Shown piece after piece: positions 1 to 5,137 of a DNA stretch of 5,137 nucleotides. Below the pieces are notes generated by a model that saw only the letters and a program-made list of their open reading frames with translations, had not been told where the DNA came from and made no database searches. The translations under genes and the position numbers were made by a program. Every line of letters begins with the position of its first letter. Position 1 is the first letter of the stretch. The stretch is from W11650 sp963545585 (GTDB lineage: Bacteria > Bacillota > Clostridia > Lachnospirales > Vallitaleaceae): positions 1 through 5,137 of the forward strand of contig CAUUKX010000124.1 of assembly GCA_963545585.1 (NCBI GenBank). Reading direction: 5' to 3'.

Positions 1-671
1 CCCCAAACTGTTTCAATGATTTTCGGCTTGGCCGGATTTTCCTCTAACTTTTTGCGCAGTTTTTGAATATGCACCGCCACCGTATTGATATCGCCAAATT
101 CATCCTCGCCCCAAATCTTTTCAAACAACTTTTGCTTGGAATGGACAATATCCGGTGTTTCCATAAAAAAGTTCAAAAGATCAAACTCAGTTGTGGTCAA
201 TTGTACTTCCTTGTCATTTAAAAATACCTTACGCGACTCCGGAATCAGACGCAAACCCGACACTTCCAGCACTTCCTGCCCTTTGTCCTTACCAAGCAGA
301 CGGTCATAGCGGGAAATCTGGCTCTTTACCCGGGCGACCAATTCATTCGGATTAAAGGGCTTGGTGATATAATCATCCGCTCCCAAGCCCAAACCTTTGA
401 TTTTATCAATATCATCGGTTCTGGCCGATACCATCAGGCAGGGAATATCCAGCTTATCCCGAATCGTCATCAGCAAATCGAAGCCACTGACCGTTGGCAG
501 CATAATATCAATGATAATCAATGAAAAATCGCCTTTCAGCGCCGTTTTCATGCCGCGCAGACCATCGGATTCAATCACCACCTCAAAGTCATTGCTCTCC
601 AAAAAATCTTTTTCCAGATTAGCAATATTTTTATCGTCCTCAATAATCAAGATTCTTTTTTTATTTTCCAT
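1..671 (-). CDS. OmpR/PhoB-family two-component response regulator (3' end cut by window edge)
   Basis: Cytoplasmic DNA-binding regulator that would be phosphorylated by the kinase encoded just upstream. I read 223 codons. The receiver domain (residues about 5-118) has the acidic pocket E11-D12-D13, phospho-acceptor D55 in LIIIDIMLP, switch residue S82 and the K104-P105 pair in DYITKPF. A winged-helix effector domain follows (about 133-223), with TTTEFDLLNFF, the IWGE motif and the recognition-helix stretch VHIQKLRKKLE. The last codons read ETVWG and run off the window, so only the usual GxGYRF-type ending of about 6-10 residues is missing. The start is ATG at 671; a GAGGG Shine-Dalgarno (682-678) lies inside the last codons of the kinase gene, 6 nt away. 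One nucleotide separates the kinase stop from this start, so translation is probably coupled. The target genes cannot be told from sequence. Confidence 0.96.
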   Translation of the reverse strand, partial: MENKKRILIIEDDKNIANLEKDFLESNDFEVVIESDGLRGMKTALKGDFSLIIIDIMLPTVSGFDLLMTIRDKLDIPCLMVSARTDDIDKIKGLGLGADDYITKPFNPNELVARVKSQISRYDRLLGKDKGQEVLEVSGLRLIPESRKVFLNDKEVQLTTTEFDLLNFFMETPDIVHSKQKLFEKIWGEDEFGDINTVAVHIQKLRKKLEENPAKPKIIETVW

Positions 672-672
672 A

Positions 673-1827
673 TCAATCCCTCATTTCTACAATTGGCAGC
701 TTGATTGTCATGACCGTTCCCTTATCCAACTCACTTTCCGCCGTAATCTCTCCGTGGTGCGCCTCTACCAGCTGCTTGGCAATGGAAAGACCCAGTCCTG
801 AACCGCCGATATCCTTACTCCTGGCGGAATCCGCCCGATAAAATACATCAAAAATAGTTTGCAGATCACCCGGCTGAATCCCCATTCCGTTATCCGCCAC
901 CTGAATCCACAGCCAGTGCGAATCATTCCATATCCGAAAGAGCAGCGTCTTATTTTCTTTATCGTTATATTTAATGCCGTTTTGAATCAGATTAGACAAC
1001 ACCCGGGCAATCATCTTCGTATCCAGCATCACCCAGCAGCTTTCCTTAATCCGATCCTCAACCCTTACCTGAATGCCCTGTTCCTCCAACTCCAATTGCT
1101 TTTCCAAGAAAAAATCCGCAAAAATCTCATTGGCCAGCATTCGCTTAAAATCATATTCCTGTTCGTCAATATCAAGCTTGGAAAAAAGAAACAAATCATT
1201 AATCAGGTCATTGGTATAGTGTGCGTTTTTGGAAATAATCTCCAAATACTGCTTTTTCTTCTCCTCATCCTTGGCCACTCCGCTTTGAATCCCATCAATA
1301 TAACCGATAATTGAGGTAATCGGCGTTTTCAAATCATGTGAAATCCCGGCAATCAGGCGTTTGCGATTCCTTTCGTAGCGGAGCTTTAATTCATTGGCCT
1401 CTTTTAACTCCCGGCTCATGTTATTAAAGGAATCAATCAAATCCTCAACCATATTGGAATCAAAGTCATCAATCGTTACCCCATAATTGCCCTTGGCAAT
1501 CTCCTCGGTGGCCGCCTTCATCTTCTCCAAAGGTACCAACAACCGCCGCCGCATCTGAAAGGTAAAAAACAAAGTCCCGATTTCTTTGGTCAGCATCGTT
1601 ACCACCACTGCGACAATGATAAATACTGGCAGGTCTAAACGCAAAACCAAATAAAAAAAATAAAACAAAACAATAATCGCCGCAAAAAATACAATCGGAA
1701 TCCATTTCAGAATGCGCTGTATTTTTTCAAAATCACTGACCTTTTCCTCTTCCGGCACGGCCGGACGAACCAGTCCTCTCTCTCGAACTTTTCCCGTCTC
1801 CTGCGGCTGCGATTTTCTTCTTTCCAT
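673..1827 (-). CDS. Membrane sensor histidine kinase, HAMP-HisKA-HATPase, minimal extracellular loop
   Basis: Sensor kinase of the two-component pair, 384 aa from the chosen start. After a basic cytoplasmic N-terminus of about 40 residues come two membrane segments (about 42-62 and 67-90) joined by only a few residues (RLDLP). A HAMP linker follows (about 91-143), then HisKA with H164 in GISHDLKTPITSIIGY, then a HATPase domain: N box N279/N283 in LSNLIQNGIKYN, G1 box DNGMGI with D312, F box FDVFYRAD, and G2 box GGSGLGLSIA from 341. All catalytic boxes are intact. The short loop suggests sensing within or at the membrane, or through a partner; this is inference. I chose ATG 1827 because GGAG sits 6 nt upstream (1837-1834). 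A longer in-frame ATG at 1869 would add 14 residues but has only GAGG 10 nt away and would put a hairpin (1850-1868) inside the coding region. The gene is followed at once by its regulator, a kinase-first order. Confidence 0.95.
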   Translation of the reverse strand: MERRKSQPQETGKVRERGLVRPAVPEEEKVSDFEKIQRILKWIPIVFFAAIIVLFYFFYLVLRLDLPVFIIVAVVVTMLTKEIGTLFFTFQMRRRLLVPLEKMKAATEEIAKGNYGVTIDDFDSNMVEDLIDSFNNMSRELKEANELKLRYERNRKRLIAGISHDLKTPITSIIGYIDGIQSGVAKDEEKKKQYLEIISKNAHYTNDLINDLFLFSKLDIDEQEYDFKRMLANEIFADFFLEKQLELEEQGIQVRVEDRIKESCWVMLDTKMIARVLSNLIQNGIKYNDKENKTLLFRIWNDSHWLWIQVADNGMGIQPGDLQTIFDVFYRADSARSKDIGGSGLGLSIAKQLVEAHHGEITAESELDKGTVMTIKLPIVEMRD

Positions 1828-1833
1828 GTTTCT

Positions 1834-1837
1834 CTCC
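1834..1837 (-). promoter_or_regulatory. Ribosome binding site deciding the kinase start
   Basis: GGAG on the minus strand with a 6-nt spacer to the ATG at 1827. It is better placed than the GAGG (1883-1880) lying 10 nt before the alternative in-frame ATG at 1869, so the shorter kinase is preferred. Confidence 0.6.
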
Positions 1838-1849
1838 GCTCTGTTTTTC

Positions 1850-1868
1850 TGCGGCATACATAGCCGCA
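1850..1868. repeat. Inverted repeat in the HDOD-kinase gap
   Basis: TGCGGC (1850-1855) and GCCGCA (1863-1868) form a perfect 6-bp GC-rich stem with a 7-nt loop. Read on the plus strand, a run of Ts follows directly (1869-1873), as in a short intrinsic terminator for antisense transcripts. Read on the minus strand, it is a hairpin just upstream of the kinase ribosome binding site with no U tract after it, so it is not a clear operon terminator. Function is uncertain. Confidence 0.35.
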
Positions 1869-1904
1869 TTTTTACCGAGCCTCGCTGTTCATTCTTTTAA
1901 CCCT

Positions 1905-2750
1905 TTAAAAATAGGTTTCCTCCAAATCAACATACTCGGCAATATCAGACATGATCTCCGTCACGTCACCCGCTGTCATTTCCAAGACTTCCAAACTGTT
2001 TTCATCAAAATGATACGCCAGGCCATCCGCACCGATATTGACCCCCATCATCATAATCAAATCATCCGCCAAATGGCAAATCATCGCCAGTTTCGGATTC
2101 AGCTCCGCCTTAGACGGTTCATGATGGTAACGAATCACCTCGACAATTTCCGGCGGCAGGTTCCAGCGCTCGGCAATCTTGGCTCCGACCTCGGCATGGG
2201 TAAAGCCCAAAACATCGGATTCGGCTTCGATAAAGGCTACATTCTTTTCTTCGACTTCTTTCATCACTTCGTCAAAATTATTCTTGACATATTCATCCAA
2301 AACGACCTTGCCGACATCCTTTAAGAGGCCCGCCGTATATGCCAAATCCACTTCCTTAAACTTACATTTTTTGGCAATTGTCTGTGCCGTCATGGCTGAC
2401 AGTTGCGACTGCCGCCACAGCGCTTCTTTTCCAAGATCATATCCGCTTAACTCCTTGGATAAAATAGGGCTGACCGTTACGGAAAAAATCATGGATTTGA
2501 CTGTTCTAAGGCCCAGCACGATTACAGCATCTTCAATTGTTTTGATTTCCCGCCGCCCCCGGTAAAACGCCGAGTTGGCGACTCGAAGCAGCTTAACCGT
2601 CAAACCTTCATCTGTTCGAATCACTTCCTTGATGCTGCTGACCGAAACATTCGGATCGTCCATCATTTTAATTAACTTAATGACCGTTGCCGGAAAGGCA
2701 GGAATCGCGTTCACCTTTTGTAAAATTTCTTCCACTGTTATCTTACTCAT
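1905..2750 (-). CDS. HDOD-domain signalling protein
   Basis: Cytoplasmic protein of 281 aa with an HDOD domain, a non-enzymatic relative of HD phosphohydrolases found in bacterial signalling proteins; the ligand or partner is unknown. The domain starts with IPAFPATVIKLIKMMDDPN (about 16-34), continues through the family-typical KLLRVANSAFY (to about 63) and AVIVLGLRTVKSMI, and spans roughly residues 10-215. The metal-binding HD pair of true phosphohydrolases appears as K144-D145 in GLLKDVGK, while later histidines persist (H185 in THAEVG, H209-H210 in RYHHEP). Catalytic activity is therefore unlikely. The last 50 or so residues form an acidic tail without a recognised domain. The start at 2750 has a GAGGTG ribosome site (2760-2755); an in-frame ATG at 2762 overlaps that site and is less likely. 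It is the first gene of the probable operon with the kinase and regulator, with 77 nt to the kinase start. Confidence 0.93.
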   Translation of the reverse strand: MSKITVEEILQKVNAIPAFPATVIKLIKMMDDPNVSVSSIKEVIRTDEGLTVKLLRVANSAFYRGRREIKTIEDAVIVLGLRTVKSMIFSVTVSPILSKELSGYDLGKEALWRQSQLSAMTAQTIAKKCKFKEVDLAYTAGLLKDVGKVVLDEYVKNNFDEVMKEVEEKNVAFIEAESDVLGFTHAEVGAKIAERWNLPPEIVEVIRYHHEPSKAELNPKLAMICHLADDLIMMMGVNIGADGLAYHFDENSLEVLEMTAGDVTEIMSDIAEYVDLEETYF

Positions 2751-2780
2751 TTTACACCTCATACTTCGTCAATACAATGA

Positions 2781-2807
2781 ATCCCGGCCGCGTGCCATCC
2801 GCCGGAT
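2781..2807 (-). other. Possible hairpin in the HDOD mRNA leader
   Basis: On the minus strand ATCCGGC (2807-2801) can pair with GCCGGGAT (2788-2781), giving 7 bp with one bulged G around a 12-nt loop. An alternative fold, CATCC/GGATG, overlaps it. It lies in the roughly 130-nt leader between the predicted start of transcription near 2882 and the HDOD start codon. It resembles no riboswitch I recognise. Confidence 0.25.
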
Positions 2808-2888
2808 GATCCGTCTGCTTCATACTCTATCATAGCCTTTTACATTCACTGCGCCTGCTTTAAATTCATAAGCTTAACTATCGCTTCT

Positions 2889-2917
2889 ATTTTACTTTAT
2901 TTATCGGCTGGTTTCAA
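2889..2917 (-). promoter_or_regulatory. Sigma-A-type promoter of the HDOD-kinase-regulator operon
   Basis: On the minus strand, -35 TTGAAA (2917-2912), a 17-bp spacer and -10 TAAAAT (2894-2889) each match 5 of 6 consensus bases. Transcription would start near 2882. It is the best match in the divergent intergenic region for this direction and would leave a leader of about 130 nt. A TATGAT closer to the gene has no convincing -35. Confidence 0.65.
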
Positions 2918-2945
2918 GTATTTTATTTATATTTTCTTATTTTCC
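2918..2945. promoter_or_regulatory. AT-rich spacer between divergent promoters, repeated TATTTT
   Basis: The 28 bp between the two -35 boxes are nearly all A/T on the side of the hydrolase gene. TATTTT occurs at 2919, 2930 and 2938, the first two 11 bp apart. It could act as an UP element for either promoter or as a regulator site; the spacing of the first two copies resembles the direct repeats bound by OmpR-family dimers. This is suggestive only, because low complexity alone produces such repeats. Confidence 0.25.
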
Positions 2946-2974
2946 TTTACATTTTCTGTTTCATACTATATAAT
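2946..2974 (+). promoter_or_regulatory. Sigma-A-type promoter of the cell wall hydrolase gene
   Basis: -35 TTTACA (2946-2951), a 17-bp spacer and a perfect -10 TATAAT (2969-2974) predict a start near 2981 and a very short leader. The ribosome site AAAGGAG (2984-2990) lies 7 nt before ATG 2998. Overlapping the spacer end is CATACTA (2962-2968), which resembles a sigma-G -10 box, but no good sigma-G -35 was found at the right distance. Confidence 0.75.
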
Positions 2975-2997
2975 GGCAAAATCAAAGGAGAAAATTT

Positions 2998-4089
2998 ATG
3001 ACAAAAAATATTTTAAAAAAAGAGTTTAAAAATCAAAAAACACCGTTTTTCCGTTGGGCTGTTTTCATTTTTGGGCTTTTTCTGTTTTCATTTGCTGTTC
3101 AGGCGCAGGCACCAGCACAAACAACCGAAAGTCCGGCACCGACAACCGTTTCCGAAGGCAGTGCTGAAAATACCGAAACACCACAGCCGGAGGCTTCCGA
3201 AAACAGCGCTGCTTCGGCAGAGGAAAAGGAAAACACCGCAGAAACCCCGGTTCAGCCAGAACCGAAGGGCAGTCCTGAACTGCCCGCCGAACTGCAAAGC
3301 GTGTTAAATAATTTTTTGGCCTCACCCTATATGCCGGTCGATATTTTAGTAGGTGACTGGTATTTACGCAATGAAACAGACGCTTTTGAGTTCGGCGGAA
3401 CCATCTACGTCCCGCTGCGCTCCATCATCCGGCTGATTCCGAACTCCGTTTTGACATGGAATCAGGAAGCCCTGCGAGCCGATACTGTTTTTACTATCAA
3501 CGGGGTTGAACGGAAATTATCTTTTTTTGCCAATTCCAAGCTTTATCTGGATAATGACGTACTTGGAGAAATGCCGGCTTTCTCGTTGCAGCAAAATAGA
3601 ACAATGATGGTTCCTTTATCTTTTATAGCAAGCCTATTGGATATTACCACCACCTATGATTCCCTATATCATACAGTTTCACTTAACTGCTCCGTTTGGG
3701 CATTTGACCCGGCAGCCTCGGCTCCACGTTTTTACAGTCATCTGGAACTCAAAGATTTGGCTCGGTTAATTTATAAGGAGGCCGGCGGTACTTCTTATGC
3801 TGCTGTTCATGGGGTTGCCAGTGTGATTTTAAATCATGTCCGGCATCCGTATTATCCCAATACACTATGGGAAGTGATTTATGCCGTTTCCCCTTCGGGT
3901 ACGCCGCATTATACTCCGGCACACAAAGCCGGTTTTTCTTCGGTTATTCCCGACTATGCCAGCATTCTGGCCGCCAAGCGGGTACTGCGCGGTGAAAACT
4001 CAATCGGGAGCTGCATTTTCTTTAACACCAGACCCTTTAAAAACAAAACCATTTACACCAAAATCAACGGCATTTATTTTTGCTATTGA
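2998..4089 (+). CDS. Secreted cell wall hydrolase, stalk domain plus SleB/CwlJ catalytic domain
   Basis: Exported 363-aa protein likely to cleave peptidoglycan; SleB-family enzymes are known for degrading spore cortex at germination. A basic N-terminus and hydrophobic core (about 19-33) end in VQA, so cleavage after A36 is likely. A low-complexity spacer rich in Pro, Glu, Ala, Thr and Ser follows (about 37-98). Residues about 112-231 look like the copper-amine-oxidase N-terminal stalk domain (YVPLRSI and MVPLSFIASLL repeats), probably for wall binding or positioning. The catalytic domain (about 250-363) has LARLIYKEAGG with E261 as expected catalytic glutamate, VASVILNHV, then YPNTLWEVIY, IFFNT and a GIYFCY ending typical of the family. 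The domain is complete. The gene stands alone, divergent from the signalling operon and convergent with gpmA. The promoter looks vegetative, so a role in wall growth or separation rather than germination is possible. A substrate cannot be assigned from sequence. Confidence 0.93.
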   Translation: MTKNILKKEFKNQKTPFFRWAVFIFGLFLFSFAVQAQAPAQTTESPAPTTVSEGSAENTETPQPEASENSAASAEEKENTAETPVQPEPKGSPELPAELQSVLNNFLASPYMPVDILVGDWYLRNETDAFEFGGTIYVPLRSIIRLIPNSVLTWNQEALRADTVFTINGVERKLSFFANSKLYLDNDVLGEMPAFSLQQNRTMMVPLSFIASLLDITTTYDSLYHTVSLNCSVWAFDPAASAPRFYSHLELKDLARLIYKEAGGTSYAAVHGVASVILNHVRHPYYPNTLWEVIYAVSPSGTPHYTPAHKAGFSSVIPDYASILAAKRVLRGENSIGSCIFFNTRPFKNKTIYTKINGIYFCY

Positions 4090-4110
4090 TACACAGCTTC
4101 TTTTAACGAT

Positions 4111-4149
4111 AAAAGCGAAAGCATTTTCTCTGCTTTCGCTTTTGTTTTG
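4111..4149. terminator. Bidirectional intrinsic terminator between convergent genes
   Basis: AAAAGCGAAAGC (4111-4122) and GCTTTCGCTTTT (4132-4143) form a perfect 12-bp stem with a 9-nt loop. On the plus strand the stem ends in a T run continuing as GTTTTG, fitting termination of the hydrolase transcript. On the minus strand the arm also ends in TTTT, and the gpmA stop lies 12 bp away, so it can terminate gpmA too. Confidence 0.88.
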
Positions 4150-4155
4150 TCCTAT

Positions 4156-4899
4156 TTACTTTGCTTTTCCCTGATTGGCAACCGACTCCATCTTCTTTTT
4201 CAATTCTTCCTGATCGCCCAGATAATATTTAGCGGTGACGTTAAAATTTGCATCAAACTCATAAACTAAAGGCACACCGGTCGGAATATTAACCTTCATA
4301 ATTTCTTCGGCTGTCATCTTATCAAAATACTTAACCAGTGCCCGCAACGAATTGCCGTGTGCCGCAATCAATACTCTTTTGCCGGCCAGCATATCTTTCT
4401 TGATGACATCTTCAAAGAACGGAACTGCTCTTTCAATCGTTTCTTTCAAACTTTCGGTCAGCGGTAAAAGGCTTGCATCTTCATTCCGGTAAGCTGCCTG
4501 ATTGCGCGGATTTCTCTCATCCTGCTCCTCCAGTGCCGGCGGCATAACATCAAAAGACCGGCGCCAAATCGTGACCTGATCCTCACCGTATTTCGCAGCT
4601 GTTTCGGACTTATTCAATCCCTGCAGCGCCCCGTAATGTCTTTCGTTCAAGCGCCAGGTCTTGTAAACCGGAAGCCATTCCCTGTCCATTTCTTCCAAAA
4701 TATGATTTAAGGTATGAATTGCTCTCTTTAAATAACTGGTATAACAAACGTCAAAATCATATCCGCCTTCCCGCAGCAGCCGACCGCCTTCTTTGGCTTC
4801 CTGAACGCCCAATTCCGTCAACTCAACGTCCGTCCAGCCGGTAAACAGATTTTTCAAATTCCATTCGCTTTGACCATGTCTGACTAACACTAATTTCAT
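4156..4899 (-). CDS. gpmA: 2,3-bisphosphoglycerate-dependent phosphoglycerate mutase
   Basis: Cytoplasmic glycolytic and gluconeogenic enzyme that interconverts 3-phosphoglycerate and 2-phosphoglycerate through a phosphohistidine intermediate. The 247-aa length matches the family. The signature LVRHGQSEWN gives R7 and catalytic H8; R59 in YLKRA, E86 in RLNERHYG, R113-R114 in IWRRSF and the second histidine H181 in IAAHGNS complete the active site. The family-typical LFTGWTDVELTELG and IPTGVPLVYE are present, so the enzyme should be active. The start at 4899 has AGGAG (4912-4908) 8 nt upstream. It is transcribed alone, towards the hydrolase gene, and ends just before the shared terminator. A long, foldable leader upstream (4900-5075) hints at RNA-level control. 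The assignment is secure; a broad-specificity histidine phosphatase is unlikely given the full-length mutase signatures. Confidence 0.98.
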   Translation of the reverse strand: MKLVLVRHGQSEWNLKNLFTGWTDVELTELGVQEAKEGGRLLREGGYDFDVCYTSYLKRAIHTLNHILEEMDREWLPVYKTWRLNERHYGALQGLNKSETAAKYGEDQVTIWRRSFDVMPPALEEQDERNPRNQAAYRNEDASLLPLTESLKETIERAVPFFEDVIKKDMLAGKRVLIAAHGNSLRALVKYFDKMTAEEIMKVNIPTGVPLVYEFDANFNVTAKYYLGDQEELKKKMESVANQGKAK

Positions 4900-5075
4900 T
4901 CCATTTTCTCCTTTTGTGTCCGGTTTTTTCTATCGGTACGATATAGGTGCCAAAAGCACTTGACACCCATAATACAGAATTGCTTCGGCTCTCACCACCG
5001 CAAATCCTGCCAAAAGATGCTAAACCCCCTTTGCCGGAAAACTCCGCATCGGATTTCCATACTTTTGCCACTTGT
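4900..5075 (-). ncRNA. Long structured 5' leader of gpmA (candidate cis-regulatory RNA)
   Basis: From the predicted transcription start near 5075 to the gpmA start codon lie about 176 nt without a convincing gene. Three hairpins can be drawn by hand on the minus strand. Hairpin 1 (5058-5036) pairs GGAAA and TCCG with CGGA and TTTCC around an ATG loop, with a 2-nt bulge. Hairpin 2 (5009-4975) pairs CAGGATT with AATTCTG (one G-U) plus short inner pairs. Hairpin 3 (4971-4942) pairs TATGGGTGTCAA with TTGGCACCTATA over 12 bp including two G-U pairs. The stretch is richer in G than typical AT-rich spacers. I do not recognise T-box, TPP, cyclic-di-GMP, glycine or other common riboswitch signatures. 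No U tract follows hairpin 3. It could equally be an untranslated spacer with chance folding. Confidence 0.4.
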
Positions 5076-5081
5076 GCTATC

Positions 5082-5110
5082 AGTATATCGAAATTTCCGG
5101 TAAAAATCAA
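5082..5110 (-). promoter_or_regulatory. Sigma-A-type promoter upstream of gpmA
   Basis: On the minus strand, -35 TTGATT (5110-5105), a 17-bp spacer and -10 TATACT (5087-5082) match the consensus at 4 and 5 of 6 positions. AT-rich sequence upstream to the window edge could serve as an UP element. Closer candidates such as TATTAT near 4970-4975 lack a -35 box. The bases from 5111 to 5137 hold nothing else that I can identify. Confidence 0.6.
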
Positions 5111-5137
5111 TGATAAATTTCAGACTTTCTATTTTTT

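Noticed and set aside
397..801. A 134-codon plus-strand open frame antisense to the regulator and kinase
   Set aside because: It is a shadow of two strongly supported genes, with low-complexity Ser/Ile-rich translation and no family resemblance.
859..1314. A 151-codon plus-strand open frame antisense to the kinase
   Set aside because: It lies opposite the conserved HisKA and HATPase codons, and its translation has no domain character.
1828..1869. Longer kinase start at ATG 1869 (14 extra residues)
   Set aside because: The ribosome site is weaker and more distant, and the extension would include the 1850-1868 hairpin; it cannot be fully excluded.
1872..1892. Mini reading frame MNSEAR on the minus strand in the HDOD-kinase gap, with AGGG upstream
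   Set aside because: Six codons are expected by chance in such a gap, and nothing suggests a leader peptide such as repeated regulatory codons or an attenuator.
3065..3325. Overlapping short frames on both strands in the hydrolase linker region
   Set aside because: Compositional bias of the Pro/Glu/Ala-rich linker keeps other frames open; none has a ribosome site or recognisable product.
4960..4965. Perfect TTGACA on the plus strand
   Set aside because: At 17 bp the sequence is CTTCGG, so there is no -10 box and no plus-strand gene follows; the bases form part of a leader hairpin on the other strand.
4823..5110. A 95-codon open frame on the minus strand across the gpmA leader and start
   Set aside because: It overlaps the gpmA start in another frame, has no ribosome site at its first codon, shows no recognisable domain, and its start lies inside the predicted promoter.
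1..5137. CRISPR array, insertion sequence, tRNA, prophage or defence system
   Set aside because: I saw no regularly spaced repeats, transposase or nuclease motifs, or tRNA-like folds; the genes are ordinary chromosomal functions.

Overview
The window reads as chromosomal DNA of an endospore-forming, low-to-moderate GC Firmicute, most likely class Clostridia. The grounds are strong AGGAG-type ribosome binding sites, near-consensus sigma-A promoters, a SleB/CwlJ-type hydrolase behind a copper-amine-oxidase-like stalk domain, and an OmpR-type two-component pair. This placement is inferred from protein style and not proven. Five protein genes are visible, and no mobile element, CRISPR array, tRNA or rRNA was seen.

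Left part (1-2917, all minus strand): a probable three-gene operon read right to left. A promoter at 2889-2917 and a leader of about 130 nt precede an HDOD-domain signalling protein (2750-1905). After a 77-nt gap comes a membrane sensor histidine kinase with almost no extracellular loop (1827-673). One nucleotide later comes its OmpR/PhoB-family response regulator (671 to the window edge), which lacks only its last few residues here. The kinase and regulator form one phosphorelay; the HDOD protein may be a co-regulated signalling partner.

Middle (2918-4155): an AT-rich stretch separates the operon promoter from a divergent, near-consensus promoter (2946-2974). That promoter drives a secreted cell wall hydrolase with a signal peptide, a Pro/Glu/Ala/Thr-rich spacer, a stalk domain and a SleB-type catalytic domain (2998-4089). 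A perfect 12-bp inverted repeat (4111-4143) lies between this gene and the convergent gpmA and probably terminates both.

Right part (4156-5137): gpmA, a complete 2,3-bisphosphoglycerate-dependent phosphoglycerate mutase of glycolysis and gluconeogenesis (4899-4156, minus). Its best promoter (5082-5110) lies far upstream and leaves a leader of about 176 nt that can fold into three successive hairpins. This leader matches no riboswitch or leader class I could recall and is the most interesting unexplained element here.

The five genes are otherwise ordinary. The points most worth a second look are the gpmA leader, the divergent regulatory region, the HDOD protein with a broken HD motif, and the vegetative-looking promoter in front of a spore-type hydrolase.
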